Shown piece by piece: positions 27,106-35,675 of a stretch of DNA of 64,000 bases. The number at the start of each line of letters is the position of its first letter. Position 1 is the stretch's first letter. Source of the stretch: Lentzea jiangxiensis (GTDB lineage: Bacteria; Actinomycetota; Actinomycetes; Mycobacteriales; Pseudonocardiaceae); assembly GCF_900104175.1 (NCBI RefSeq), contig NZ_FNIX01000001.1, forward strand, positions 1,005,975 through 1,069,974. The letters are read 5' to 3'. The translations under genes and the position numbers were made by a program. Below the pieces are notes generated by a model. The model was given only the letters and a program-made list of their open reading frames with translations, did not search any database and had not been told where the DNA came from.

Positions 27106-28220
27106 TTCGGCTCCCCCACTTCCAGCTTGGTCACGGTGGTGGTGACGGGCTCGGGCAGCCTCAGCGGCCCGGCGCCCGGCGTGATGCTGCCGAGCAGCCG
27201 CGGTCCGGACGCACCGGTCGCGGACGGCGTGTTGCCCGCGATCCCGTGCCAGGTCAGGAACCCGAGCAGGGCGGCGAGGTAGGCCTCCTTGCCGTCGCGC
27301 GGCAGGCCCAGCGAGTCGCTGATCCGCAACGGGATCGGGTCGAGGGCACGTGCCAGCGCCTCGACCAGCACGGGGTTGCGCATGCCGCCACCGGACGCGA
27401 CGACGGTGCTCGCGTCGTGCGCGCGGCAGGCGTCGGCGATGGTGCGGGCGGTGAGCTCGGCGAGCGTGCGGAGCATGTCCTCGGCCTGGACCGTGGGCAG
27501 ACCTTGGAGGTACTCGGCGTTGAAGTGCTCCTTGCCCGTCGACTTGGGCCACGGCTTCGCGTAGTACGGGTCGGCGAGGAGCTTTTTGAGGACGTCCTCG
27601 CGCACGGTGCCCCTGCTCGCGAACTCGCCGTTGGTGTCCTGGCGGCGTTCGCCTCGGGACAACACCTCCATGACGGCGTCCATCAGCGCGTTGCCGGGGC
27701 CTGTGTCGTAGGCGATCGGCGGGCTGCCCGGTCTGACCACGGTGATGTTCGCGATGCCGCCGATGTTGAGCGCGACGGCGGGCGCGTCCCCGGCCAGCCA
27801 GAGGGCGTCCAGCGTGCTCGCGAGCGGGGCACCCTGGCCTCCCGCCGCGACGTCGCGGACCCGCAGGTCGGCGACCACGGGCACGCCGGTCCGTTCGGCG
27901 ATCCAGGCGGGCTGGCCGAGCTGCAGGGTGCCGAGGCAGTCGCCGTCCTGGACCTCGTGGTGCACGGTCTGCCCCAGCGAGCTGATCAGGTCCGCCGGCA
28001 GGTACCCGGCGGCGACTTCACCGAAAGCCTGCCCGAGCGACGTGTCGAAGGCGCACACTTCAGCGAGGTCCCGCGGCTTCTCCAGCAGGTCCTTCGGGAA
28101 CGGGTGCTCGGCGCACTGCACCGGCACGAGCTCTACGACGTCGCCGTTGATCGACAGGTCGGCGACGGCGACGTCGATGCCGTCCATCGACGTGCCGGAA
28201 ATCAGTCCGATCACCCTCAC
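27093..28220 (-). CDS. anmK: Anhydro-N-acetylmuramic acid kinase
   Basis: 375-aa kinase that hydrolyses and phosphorylates 1,6-anhydro-MurNAc to MurNAc-6-phosphate during cell-wall recycling. Family motifs: VIGLISGTSMDGIDVA at the start, LNIGGIANITVV, AYDTGPGNALMDA and VVASGGGMRNPVL. GTG 28220 starts right before the conserved VIGLISGTS; an ATG at 28256 is possible but would place the palindrome 28224-28241 inside the gene. It is first in an operon with the symporter. A DasR-like operator sits at its start. Confidence 0.95.
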   Translation of the reverse strand: MRVIGLISGTSMDGIDVAVADLSINGDVVELVPVQCAEHPFPKDLLEKPRDLAEVCAFDTSLGQAFGEVAAGYLPADLISSLGQTVHHEVQDGDCLGTLQLGQPAWIAERTGVPVVADLRVRDVAAGGQGAPLASTLDALWLAGDAPAVALNIGGIANITVVRPGSPPIAYDTGPGNALMDAVMEVLSRGERRQDTNGEFASRGTVREDVLKKLLADPYYAKPWPKSTGKEHFNAEYLQGLPTVQAEDMLRTLAELTARTIADACRAHDASTVVASGGGMRNPVLVEALARALDPIPLRISDSLGLPRDGKEAYLAALLGFLTWHGIAGNTPSATGASGPRLLGSITPGAGPLRLPEPVTTTVTKLEVGEPKCAD

Positions 28221-28223
28221 GAC

Positions 28224-28241
28224 GTGTGGTGTATTCCACAC
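28224..28241. promoter_or_regulatory. DasR-type (dre-like) operator before anmK
   Basis: GTGTGGTGTATTCCACAC has exact 6-bp arms (GTGTGG/CCACAC). The core TGGTGTATTCCA matches 9 of 12 positions of the streptomycete DasR box core TGGTCTAGACCA. It lies 4-21 bp upstream of the anmK start, where binding would block transcription. DasR controls amino-sugar genes in relatives; its role here is inferred. Confidence 0.6.
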
Positions 28242-28334
28242 AGTGGTCGGGCGCAAGAGCTCTGGTGAAATCTTCGCTTAATTGAGCAACAACTGGTTGA
28301 CAGATCACATGCGGGCCTGTGAAAGCATGGTCCC

Positions 28335-29660
28335 GTGTCGACGTCCTCCCTTGTCCTGATCCTCGTAGTCGTGGCGGTCGTGCTGATCGCTGCGCTGGTG
28401 ACCGGTGTGGTGCTGACGCGTCGCCGTCGCATCAGCCTGACCCAGAAGGAGGAGACCCCTCGCCCCGGCGGGTACCAGGCCGCGTCGGGGATCACGTTCG
28501 CCCCGGCCACCCCCGAAGCCACCGACGCCGAAGCGGTCGCCGTGGCCGAAGTCGAGGTGACCCCCGTGCGCCCGGCGCCGGTCGAGCGCCCGGCGCCGGT
28601 CGAGCACCCGGTGGCCGACCGGACCGAAGTCGACGGCCAGCCGGGCGTGGGCGACGACGCCTCCGTGCCGCGCGACTCGCCCCAGCGCGGCTTCGTCGAG
28701 ATCGACCTGCCGGAAGAGGCCTCCGAGGTCGAGGAGATCGAGCCGACCGAGGGCCGGCTGGAACGGCTGCGGGGCAAGCTCTCGAAGTCGCGCAACGCCT
28801 TCGGCACCTCGCTGCTGGGCCTGCTGGGCGCGGGCGACCTGGACGAGGACTCGTGGCAGGACGTCGAGGACACGCTGCTGATCGCGGACCTCGGGGCGGC
28901 GCTGACGACCGAGATCGTCGACACGCTGCGCTCGAAGATCGCCGGATCCGGGGTGCGGACCGAGGCCGAGGCCCAGGCACTGCTGCGGTCCGTGCTGGTC
29001 GACGCCCTGGGCCCGCGCATGGACCGGTCCCTGAAGGCCCTGCCGCACGCCGGCAAGCCCGCCGTGCTGCTCGTGGTGGGCGTCAACGGGGTCGGCAAGA
29101 CCACGACCACCGGCAAGCTCGCGCGGGTCCTGGTGGCCGATGGGCGCACGGTGCTGCTCGGTGCCGCTGACACGTTCCGCGCCGCTGCCGCCGACCAGTT
29201 GGAGACCTGGGGCAAGCGGGTCGGTGCCGAGACCGTGCGCGGCCCCGAGGGCGGCGATCCGGCCTCCGTCGCCTTCGACGCCGTCAAGCGCGGCGTGGAC
29301 TCCGGTGTGGACACGGTGCTGATCGACACCGCCGGCCGGTTGCACACCAAGGTCGGGTTGATGGACGAGCTCGGCAAGGTCAAGCGCGTGGTGGAGAAGC
29401 AGGCTGTCGTCGACGAGGTGCTGCTCGTGCTGGACGCCACCACGGGGCAGAACGGGCTGGCTCAGGCCCGGGTCTTCGCCGAGCAGGTGGACATCACCGG
29501 GATCGTGCTGACCAAGCTGGACGGAACCGCCAAGGGCGGGATCGTGTTCCAGGTCCAGCGGGAGCTCGGGGTCCCGGTGAAGCTGGTCGGGCTGGGGGAG
29601 GGGGCGGACCACCTGGCCCCGTTCGAGCCCGGTGCGTTCGTGGACGCACTGCTCGGGTGA
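28335..29660 (+). CDS. ftsY: Signal recognition particle receptor FtsY
   Basis: 441-aa SRP receptor GTPase that docks SRP-ribosome complexes at the membrane. The N-terminal helix SSLVLILVVVAVVLIAALV anchors it, as in actinobacterial FtsY. An acidic, Pro-rich A region runs to about 130. The NG domain has GTPase motifs GVNGVGKTTTTGKLA (G1), DTFRAAAADQL (G2), DTAGRLHTK (G3) and TKLDGTAKGG (G4). GTG 28335 begins the membrane helix. The A domain includes a small in-frame duplication, ERPAPVE/EHPV. It ends next to dispersed repeat copy B. Confidence 0.96.
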   Translation: MSTSSLVLILVVVAVVLIAALVTGVVLTRRRRISLTQKEETPRPGGYQAASGITFAPATPEATDAEAVAVAEVEVTPVRPAPVERPAPVEHPVADRTEVDGQPGVGDDASVPRDSPQRGFVEIDLPEEASEVEEIEPTEGRLERLRGKLSKSRNAFGTSLLGLLGAGDLDEDSWQDVEDTLLIADLGAALTTEIVDTLRSKIAGSGVRTEAEAQALLRSVLVDALGPRMDRSLKALPHAGKPAVLLVVGVNGVGKTTTTGKLARVLVADGRTVLLGAADTFRAAAADQLETWGKRVGAETVRGPEGGDPASVAFDAVKRGVDSGVDTVLIDTAGRLHTKVGLMDELGKVKRVVEKQAVVDEVLLVLDATTGQNGLAQARVFAEQVDITGIVLTKLDGTAKGGIVFQVQRELGVPVKLVGLGEGADHLAPFEPGAFVDALLG

Positions 29661-29942
29661 TCTTGTCGGGGGTGCTGGGCAGGTTGTGTTGCGAGGGGTC
29701 CTGAGGTCGGGGGGACGCCTGCGTGAGCGCGCGTCGGCGTGGGTGTGCGCGCCCTGTCCGTAGGTTCTCGCTGTTGCGTTGGCGAGTGCCTGTTCGGCGA
29801 TTTGCCCCCAGACCCCGGCAATCTGATCAGGGGCCGGCGTTTCGAGCGGGTTGACGGCACGCCTGTTGCGTTGGGCGGCTGCCGGTTGCGGTGGTGGTTG
29901 CGCCGGGAGCGCTTGCTCGGGAAGGCGTTCGGACGGCTCGCC
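29654..29942 (+). repeat. Dispersed intergenic repeat, copy B
   Basis: Second copy of the element at 4715-5013, same orientation. It begins within the last codons of ftsY (CGGGTGATCTTGTCGG) and fills the 299-bp gap to the iclR stop at 29960. Matching blocks are 29654-29750, 29807-29854 and 29901-29942 (the last 42 nt identical). The middle carries GTTGCG-rich sequence in different amounts in the two copies. Confidence 0.8.
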
Positions 29943-29959
29943 CTCGGCATCGCGTTCGG

Positions 29960-30706
29960 TCAGGCTGTTGCCGCCTGGTCCGCCAGTCGCTTCGCCGCCG
30001 CCCGCACCTCGGGGAGGATGCGGGCTACCGCTTCCTTCGTCAGTCGCCCCTCCGGGCCCGACACCGACACCGCGGCCAGCGTCGGGCCTCCCACGACCGG
30101 CACCGCGATGCAGCGCACCCCGAGTTCTTGCTCGGACTCGTCCAGCGCGTATCCGCGTTCGGCGATCTCGTCCAGCGAAGCCAGCAGCTCGCCGGCGTCC
30201 GTGATCGTGTTCGACGTGTAGGCGGGTAGGCCCGTGCGCTCCAGGAGTGCGCGGACGTCGGATCGCGGTAGTTGCGAGAGCATCGCCTTGCCCACGCCGG
30301 TGCCGTGCGGCAGCAGGCGGCGGCCCACTTCCGTGAACATGCGCATCGAGTGCTTCGAGGGCACCTGCGCCACGTAGACGACCTCGTCGCCGTCCAGGAC
30401 TGCCAGGTTCGCCGTTTCCTCCACCGAGTCGACGAGCTGGGAGAGCAGTGGTCTGGCCCAGGTGCCGTACTGGCGCGAGGCGGTCTCGCCGAGGCGGATC
30501 AGGCGCGAACCGAGGGTGTAGCGCCGGTTGCTGTTCTGGCGCACATAGCCCAGCGTGACAAGGGTGCGGATGAGGCGGTGGATCGTGGGCAAGGGTAGGC
30601 CGGACGTGGCCGCCAGCTCCGACAGCGATGCCTCGCCGCCCGCGTCCGCCAGGCGTTCGAGCAGGTCGAATGCCCTTTGCAGGGACTGCACGCCACCTGT
30701 GGACAC
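29960..30706 (-). CDS. IclR-family regulator, probably of ureide/glyoxylate catabolism
   Basis: 248-aa regulator. The N-terminal winged helix is SLQRAFDLLERLADAGGEAS, SELAATSGLPLPTIHRLIRT, LGYVRQ. The C-terminal effector domain has VAQVPSKHSMRMFTEVG, LLPHGTGVGKAML and ELGVRCIAVPVVGG. GTG 30706 has GGAAGGAG at ideal distance. It is divergent from malate synthase with an inverted repeat over the shared promoter region. By position it resembles AllR-type repressors, which sense allantoate, glyoxylate or similar compounds; the ligand is inferred. Confidence 0.9.
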   Translation of the reverse strand: MSTGGVQSLQRAFDLLERLADAGGEASLSELAATSGLPLPTIHRLIRTLVTLGYVRQNSNRRYTLGSRLIRLGETASRQYGTWARPLLSQLVDSVEETANLAVLDGDEVVYVAQVPSKHSMRMFTEVGRRLLPHGTGVGKAMLSQLPRSDVRALLERTGLPAYTSNTITDAGELLASLDEIAERGYALDESEQELGVRCIAVPVVGGPTLAAVSVSGPEGRLTKEAVARILPEVRAAAKRLADQAATA

Positions 30707-30721
30707 GTGCGGCTCCTTCCA

Positions 30722-30750
30722 TTGCAGTTCCGCAATGCAAAAACTATAGT
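30722..30750 (+). promoter_or_regulatory. aceB promoter with overlapping IclR-type operator
   Basis: The -35 TTGCAG (30722-30727), 17-nt spacer and -10 TATAGT (30745-30750) form a good vegetative promoter for aceB. TTGCAGTTCCGCAATGCAA (30722-30740) has inverted TTGCA/TGCAA arms, and the overlapping ATTGC/GCAAT arms span 30721-30736. A bound repressor would cover the -35 and spacer. Confidence 0.6.
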
Positions 30751-30782
30751 CCACACAGCAAAACCGAGAGAGGTGGATTCCG

Positions 30783-32267
30783 GTGCAGGTCCTGACCGAA
30801 GAGGCTCTTGAGTTCGTCGCGAAGCTGCACGAGGCGCATGCCGCCCGCAGGGACGAGCTGCTCGCTCTGCGCAAGGAGCGACGGCCTCTCGGGTTCCTGC
30901 CGGAGACGCGGGAGGTGCGCGAGGGCGACTGGCGGGTCGCGGAGGCGCCCGAAGCGCTCAGGGACCGCCGCGTCGAGATCACCGGGCCCACCGAGCGGAA
31001 GATGACGATCAACGCGCTCAACTCCGGCGCGAAGGTGTGGCTCGCGGACCTCGAGGACGCGAACACGCCGCACTGGGACAACGTCGTGCAGGGGCAGGTC
31101 AACCTCTACGAGGCGGCGCGCGAGACCATCGAGCACACCTCGCCGGAGGGCAAGGAGTACAAGCTCAAGGGCGGGCCGTACCCGACGGTCGTCGTCCGGC
31201 CGCGCGGCTGGCACCTCGACGAGCGCAACCTCGAGTTCGGTGGCCGCAAGGCCGTGGGTGCTCTCGTCGACTTCGGACTGCATTTCTTCCACAACGCGTC
31301 CCTTGGCAAGCCGTACTACTACTTGCCGAAGATGGAGTCGTACCTCGAAGCACGGCTGTGGAACGACGTCTTCACGACGGCGCAGAAGTTGCTGGGCATC
31401 CCGCACGGCACGATTCGCGCCACGGTGCTCATCGAGACGATCCCGGCCGCGTTCCAGATGGAGGAAATCCTCTACGAACTGCGCGACCACGCGTCGGGGC
31501 TCAACGCCGGCCGGTGGGACTACCTCTTCAGCGTCATCAAGTACTTCCGCGACGCCGGCGCCGACTACGTGCTGCCGGACCGCAACAGCGTGACGATGAC
31601 GGCGCCGTTCATGCGCGCGTACACCGAGCTTCTGGTGAAGACGTGCCACAAGCGCGGGGCGTTCGCCATGGGCGGCATGGCGGCGTTCATCCCGAACAGG
31701 CGCGATCCAGAGGTCACGGAGAACGCGCTGCGCAAGGTCCGCGAGGACAAGACGCGCGAGGCGAACGATGGTTTCGACGGGTCGTGGGTGGCGCATCCTG
31801 ACCTCGTGCCGATTTGCCGGGAGATCTTCGACGGTGTGCTGGGCGACAGGCCCAACCAGGTCGACAAGCAGCGACCCGACGTCAGCGTCACGGCCGCGCA
31901 GCTGCTGGACTTCAAGTCCGCGGGTGGCGCGGCGACGCGGGCCGGGCTGGAAGCCGCCGTCGACGTCGGCGTGCGCTACATCGCGTCCTGGCTGGGCGGC
32001 AACGGCGCGGCGGCGATCCACAACCTGATGGAGGACGCCGCCACCGCGGAGATCTCCCGCTCGCAGATCTGGCAGTGGATCAACAACGAGGTCGTGCTCG
32101 ACGACGGCACCCAGGTCACCCCGGAGGTTGTGCGCGAGGTCCTCGCCCGTGTCGGCGGCTCGCTGGAGGGTCCGCACGTCGCGGCGGCCGTCGAGCTGTT
32201 CGAGCAGGTCGCGCTGTCCGAGGAGTTCGTCGACTTCCTCACGCTGCCGGCGTACGAGCGCATCTGA
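30783..32267 (+). CDS. aceB: Malate synthase A
   Basis: 494-aa enzyme that condenses glyoxylate with acetyl-CoA to give malate. It matches the short isoform A type, with [70 protein letters not shown], the catalytic acid region around [11 protein letters not shown], and [22 protein letters not shown] 30783 has GAGAGGTGG upstream. It is first in the plus-strand set next to ureide genes, so its likely duty is to assimilate glyoxylate from ureidoglycolate. Its stop and the next start overlap as TGATG. Confidence 0.95.
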   Translation: MQVLTEEALEFVAKLHEAHAARRDELLALRKERRPLGFLPETREVREGDWRVAEAPEALRDRRVEITGPTERKMTINALNSGAKVWLADLEDANTPHWDNVVQGQVNLYEAARETIEHTSPEGKEYKLKGGPYPTVVVRPRGWHLDERNLEFGGRKAVGALVDFGLHFFHNASLGKPYYYLPKMESYLEARLWNDVFTTAQKLLGIPHGTIRATVLIETIPAAFQMEEILYELRDHASGLNAGRWDYLFSVIKYFRDAGADYVLPDRNSVTMTAPFMRAYTELLVKTCHKRGAFAMGGMAAFIPNRRDPEVTENALRKVREDKTREANDGFDGSWVAHPDLVPICREIFDGVLGDRPNQVDKQRPDVSVTAAQLLDFKSAGGAATRAGLEAAVDVGVRYIASWLGGNGAAAIHNLMEDAATAEISRSQIWQWINNEVVLDDGTQVTPEVVREVLARVGGSLEGPHVAAAVELFEQVALSEEFVDFLTLPAYERI

Positions 32268-33436
32268 TGTACCGGACATCGCTGCCTCCCGAGGAGGTCG
32301 AACGGCTGACAGCGCGGTTGTCCACTGTGGAACGCAGCTGGCCGGTCGGCCGTCAGCCCGTGCACACGTGCTACGTGCCCGCCGGGCGCCTCATCGGTTC
32401 CACGGTCGACGACTGGGGCCGCGAGGCCCTGGAGTCGATCGAGCCGGAACTGCTGCCGGACCTGCCGGACGGCGTGCTGGACCGCGTCGAGGCGAAGCTG
32501 CGCCGCGAGCCGATCGAGGACCTGCGGATCGACTTCGAGGACGGCTACGGCGCGCCCGAGGACGACGTCGAGGACATGGACGCCGAGAGCACGGCCCACC
32601 TGGTGTCCCGCTGGCTCGCCGAGGACACCGCGCCGCCGTCGTTCGGCGTGCGCATCAAGTCCTTCGACACCGCGGAACTGCGCGAGCGCGGACTGCGCAC
32701 CCTCGACATCTTCCTGACCGCGCTGGAGGACGTCCCGCCCGGCTTCGTGATCACCCTTCCGAAGGTGACGTCGGTCGAGCAGGTCGAGGTGTTCGGCGAG
32801 ATCCTCGACCTCTTCGGCGGCGACCTGAAGTTCGAGATCCAGGTCGAGACCACCCAGTCCGTTGTGGACTCTTCGGGACGGCTCGCGATCCCGCAGTTCA
32901 TCGAGGCGGGGCACGGCCGCGTGACGGGCCTGCACTTCGGCACCTACGACTACACCGCGGGCTGCGGTCTGTCCGCGGCACAACAACACCTGGCACACGG
33001 CGCGTGCGACTTCGCCCGCCACGTGATGCAGGTGTCCGCCGCCGGCACGGGTGTCCGGTTGTCCGACGGCTCCACCAACGTGCTGCCCGTGGGCGACGGG
33101 AAGCAGCACGGCTGGGAGACGCACTACCGGCTCGTTCGCCGTTCGCTGGAACACGGCTTCTACCAGGGCTGGGACCTGCACCCGGCACAACTGGTGACGC
33201 GGTATGCGGCCGTCTACGGCTTCTACCGCGAAGGCCTCGCCGCCGACGCCGCCCGTTTGAAGTCGTACGTCCAGCACGTTTCCGGCGGCGTCCTGGACGA
33301 GCCGGCGACCGCCCGGGCGCTGTCGTCCTCCTTCCTCCGCGCGGTGGACTGCGGCGCGCTCGACCCGGAGGAAGTGCAGGTCGCGACGGGTCTGGACGAA
33401 CCGGCGCTGAGGAGCCTCGCGACCCGGTCGAGCTGA
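32267..33436 (+). CDS. HpcH/HpaI-aldolase/citrate-lyase-like protein (DUF6986 type)
   Basis: 389-aa protein with a TIM-barrel fold of the aldolase/citrate lyase superfamily. Visible are DLRIDFEDGYG (an acidic metal-binding strand), FVITLPKVTSVEQVEVF, KFEIQVETTQSVVD (conserved Glu), and GLHFGTYDYTAGCG. It is co-translated with malate synthase. Such proteins recur beside allantoin-utilisation genes in actinobacteria, and a role in handling ureidoglycolate or glyoxylate-derived acids is plausible. The exact reaction is not known to me. Confidence 0.8.
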   Translation: MYRTSLPPEEVERLTARLSTVERSWPVGRQPVHTCYVPAGRLIGSTVDDWGREALESIEPELLPDLPDGVLDRVEAKLRREPIEDLRIDFEDGYGAPEDDVEDMDAESTAHLVSRWLAEDTAPPSFGVRIKSFDTAELRERGLRTLDIFLTALEDVPPGFVITLPKVTSVEQVEVFGEILDLFGGDLKFEIQVETTQSVVDSSGRLAIPQFIEAGHGRVTGLHFGTYDYTAGCGLSAAQQHLAHGACDFARHVMQVSAAGTGVRLSDGSTNVLPVGDGKQHGWETHYRLVRRSLEHGFYQGWDLHPAQLVTRYAAVYGFYREGLAADAARLKSYVQHVSGGVLDEPATARALSSSFLRAVDCGALDPEEVQVATGLDEPALRSLATRSS

Positions 33437-33584
33437 TCCGGCTGCTCGGCCGTCTGTACCGGCGACTGCTGATCGAGTACTGCTGATCGAGTACTGCGGG
33501 GCGGACCTGTTCCACTCGTGGCGGGACCAGCGGATGTCGTTGCGGGGCACGGAGAACCGCTGACCCTGCTGGTTCAATGGGGCC

Positions 33585-34868
33585 ATGAAGGTCGTGGTGG
33601 TAGGTGGGGGAATCGCCGGACTGCTCGCCGCCCGCGTGCTGAGCGAGTCGCACGACGTCGTGGTCCTGGAGCGGGACGAGCTGTCCGACGAGGTCGAGTA
33701 CCGGGCCGGTGTGCCGCAGGGCCGGCACGTGCACGGGCTGCTGGTGCGCGGCGGCGAACTGCTGGAAGGGCTGTTCCCCGGGCTGCGCGACGAGCTCGTG
33801 GCGGCGGGCGCGGTGCTGGCGGACGCGGGGGACATGCGCATCCTCAACCCGCTCGGCTGGCTCGCGCGCACGCGGACGGGGCTGCCGCTGCTGTCGTTGA
33901 GCCGGCCCTTGCTGGAGACCGCGATCAGGCGGCGGGTCACGGCCGAGATCGTGGACGGCGTGCACGTCACCGGGTTGTCGTTGCGCGACGGCACGGTCGA
34001 CGGCGTTCTCACGCGGGACCACGGCAAGATCGGCGCGGATCTCGTCGTCGACGCTTCCGGGCGGTCCTCGAAGCTGGCGGACTGGCTCGCGCGGGCGGGG
34101 ATCACGACGCCGGAGCCCGAGGTCGTCGACTCGCGCACCGGGTACGCCACGCGGATCTACACCGCGCCGGAGGACTTTCCCGTGGTGTACGCGGAAAGCC
34201 TGTCCGCGCCGCACGTGCCGAGGGGCTGTGCGGTGATGCGGGTCGAGGGCGAGCGGCTGATGGTGACCGCGCAGGGGGCCGCGGGTGACCACCCGTCGCG
34301 GGACGTGCGGAGCTACGAGGAGTTCCTGGGTTCGCTGCGGGTGCCGATCGTCGAGATGCTCGAGGACGCCGAGCCGCTCACGCCCGTGTACCTGTTCGCG
34401 CGGACGGCCAGTCGCCGCAACGCGTTCGAGTCCACGGCGAACTGGCCCGGCGGGCTGGTGGCGGTCGGGGACGCGGTGTGCGCCTTCAACCCCGTCTACG
34501 GGCAGGGGATCACCGTGGCGGCGATGGAGGCGTTGTTGTTCCGGCGGCACGAGAACTTCAGCGCCAAGGGGTGCCGGGCGTTCCAGCGCAAGGTCGCCAG
34601 GACGTCGCGGGGGTCGTGGGCGATGTCGAGCAACGCCGACCGCAGCTGGGTCGAGGACAGGCGCCGGGGCGTGCTCGGGTGGTACCTCAAGAAGTGGCAG
34701 GTCGGGATCGTGCGCGACCCCGACCTGTTCCGGCGTTTCGTCCGGGTCGCGCACATGGTCGCCTCTCCGGCGAGCCTGTTCAACCCGGTGGTGTTCAGAA
34801 GGCTGGCAAAGTACTCCAGGCAAGCCCCGCCTCCGGGGCGTCGTCCCGCAGGACCGAACCCTCGATGA
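33585..34868 (+). CDS. FAD-dependent monooxygenase/epoxidase-like protein
   Basis: 427-aa flavoprotein. The N-terminal dinucleotide fold is VVVVGGGIAGLLAARVL, followed by VPQGRHVHGLLVRGGELL, which recalls the PQGRHxHxLL family of polyketide and terpene epoxidases. The second FAD motif is GLVAVGDAVCAFNPVYGQGI. No signal peptide or membrane segment stands out. It sits inside the ureide island but converges on uricase, overlapping its 3' end by 74 bp, so its last 24 residues (Pro/Arg-rich) are read opposite the conserved uricase C-terminus. It is probably not part of urate breakdown; substrate unknown. Confidence 0.8.
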   Translation: MKVVVVGGGIAGLLAARVLSESHDVVVLERDELSDEVEYRAGVPQGRHVHGLLVRGGELLEGLFPGLRDELVAAGAVLADAGDMRILNPLGWLARTRTGLPLLSLSRPLLETAIRRRVTAEIVDGVHVTGLSLRDGTVDGVLTRDHGKIGADLVVDASGRSSKLADWLARAGITTPEPEVVDSRTGYATRIYTAPEDFPVVYAESLSAPHVPRGCAVMRVEGERLMVTAQGAAGDHPSRDVRSYEEFLGSLRVPIVEMLEDAEPLTPVYLFARTASRRNAFESTANWPGGLVAVGDAVCAFNPVYGQGITVAAMEALLFRRHENFSAKGCRAFQRKVARTSRGSWAMSSNADRSWVEDRRRGVLGWYLKKWQVGIVRDPDLFRRFVRVAHMVASPASLFNPVVFRRLAKYSRQAPPPGRRPAGPNPR

Positions 34869-35673
34869 GGCCGTAGGGGCGGTCCGCGGCGTGGAAGACC
34901 TCGTTGTCGTTCTCCAGGCCGAACGGGCTCAGGTCCACGAGGAAGTGGTGCTTGTTCGGCATGGAGAGCCGCACCTCGGCCACCTCGGGCCGTGTGGTCA
35001 GCACGGCCTCGCCCATCGCGTACAGCGTCTGCTGCAACGAGAGGGAGTGCTTGTCCGCGAACGTCTTCAGCATCGTCGAGCGGATCTCGGCGAACGACGT
35101 CGCCCAGTCGACGTCCGTGCCGGTGTAGCGCCAGCGGGCGGTCACCGACGTCGCCAGGATGCGGTCGTCGGTCTCCTTCAGCGTCGTGTACGGGTCCTTC
35201 GGGTAGCCGTGGAACTCCGAGCCCGTCGACTTCAGGACCACGAGGTCGCGCACGCCGGAGACGACCCAGGCGGAGGAGCCCTCGATCGTCACGGCGGTGG
35301 TGCGCTTCTCGTTCGAGCCTTGCACGAACGAGTGGTCGTGGCCGTCGATGCGGTCCCAGGAGTGCTCGTCGACGAGGATGCGCGCGCCCGTGATCGGCTC
35401 CTGCGAGTCCACGAAGTGCCGGCCGAGGCGCAGGGCGAAGTCCTCGATCTCGCCGACGGGCGCTTCCTTGGCGAACGCGTAGACGGTGTTCTTCTGCGTG
35501 TCGGTCGCGAGCACCTTGGCGTTGTCGCCGGTGAGGTGCGTGTCGGCGAGGTCTCCGCGCAGCGAGGTGCTGACGGTCAGGTCTTTGATCGTGTGCACGG
35601 AACCGTTGCGCGACACCGTGACGAGGCGGATCTCCGCCTTCCCGTACTGGTTGGGGCCCAGGACGATGGCCAT
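34795..35673 (-). CDS. uox: Urate oxidase (uricase)
   Basis: 292-aa cofactor-free oxidase converting urate to 5-hydroxyisourate with release of H2O2. Motifs: LGPNQYGKAEIRLVTVSR at the N-terminus (including the conserved Lys), DTQKNTVYAFAKE with the catalytic Thr, SFVQGSNEKRTT, LVVLKSTGSEFHGYPKDPYTTL, and NKHHFLVDLSPFGLENDNEV. The C-terminus DRPYGLIEGSVLR is complete; no SKL tail, as expected for bacteria. It starts 2 nt after the uraD stop, so the two are one operon. Opposes the FAD gene. Confidence 0.96.
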   Translation of the reverse strand: MAIVLGPNQYGKAEIRLVTVSRNGSVHTIKDLTVSTSLRGDLADTHLTGDNAKVLATDTQKNTVYAFAKEAPVGEIEDFALRLGRHFVDSQEPITGARILVDEHSWDRIDGHDHSFVQGSNEKRTTAVTIEGSSAWVVSGVRDLVVLKSTGSEFHGYPKDPYTTLKETDDRILATSVTARWRYTGTDVDWATSFAEIRSTMLKTFADKHSLSLQQTLYAMGEAVLTTRPEVAEVRLSMPNKHHFLVDLSPFGLENDNEVFHAADRPYGLIEGSVLRDDAPEAGLAWSTLPAF

Positions 35674-35675
35674 GT

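Noticed and set aside
28305..30740. 811-codon minus-strand open frame over ftsY and iclR
   Set aside because: Runs antisense to FtsY and through repeat copy B in a different frame from the true iclR gene; composition is not protein-like.
33585..34868. Urate hydroxylase (HpxO-like) assignment of the FAD protein
   Set aside because: The PQGRHVHGLL block fits polyketide/terpene epoxidase-like flavoproteins, and a normal uricase is present.
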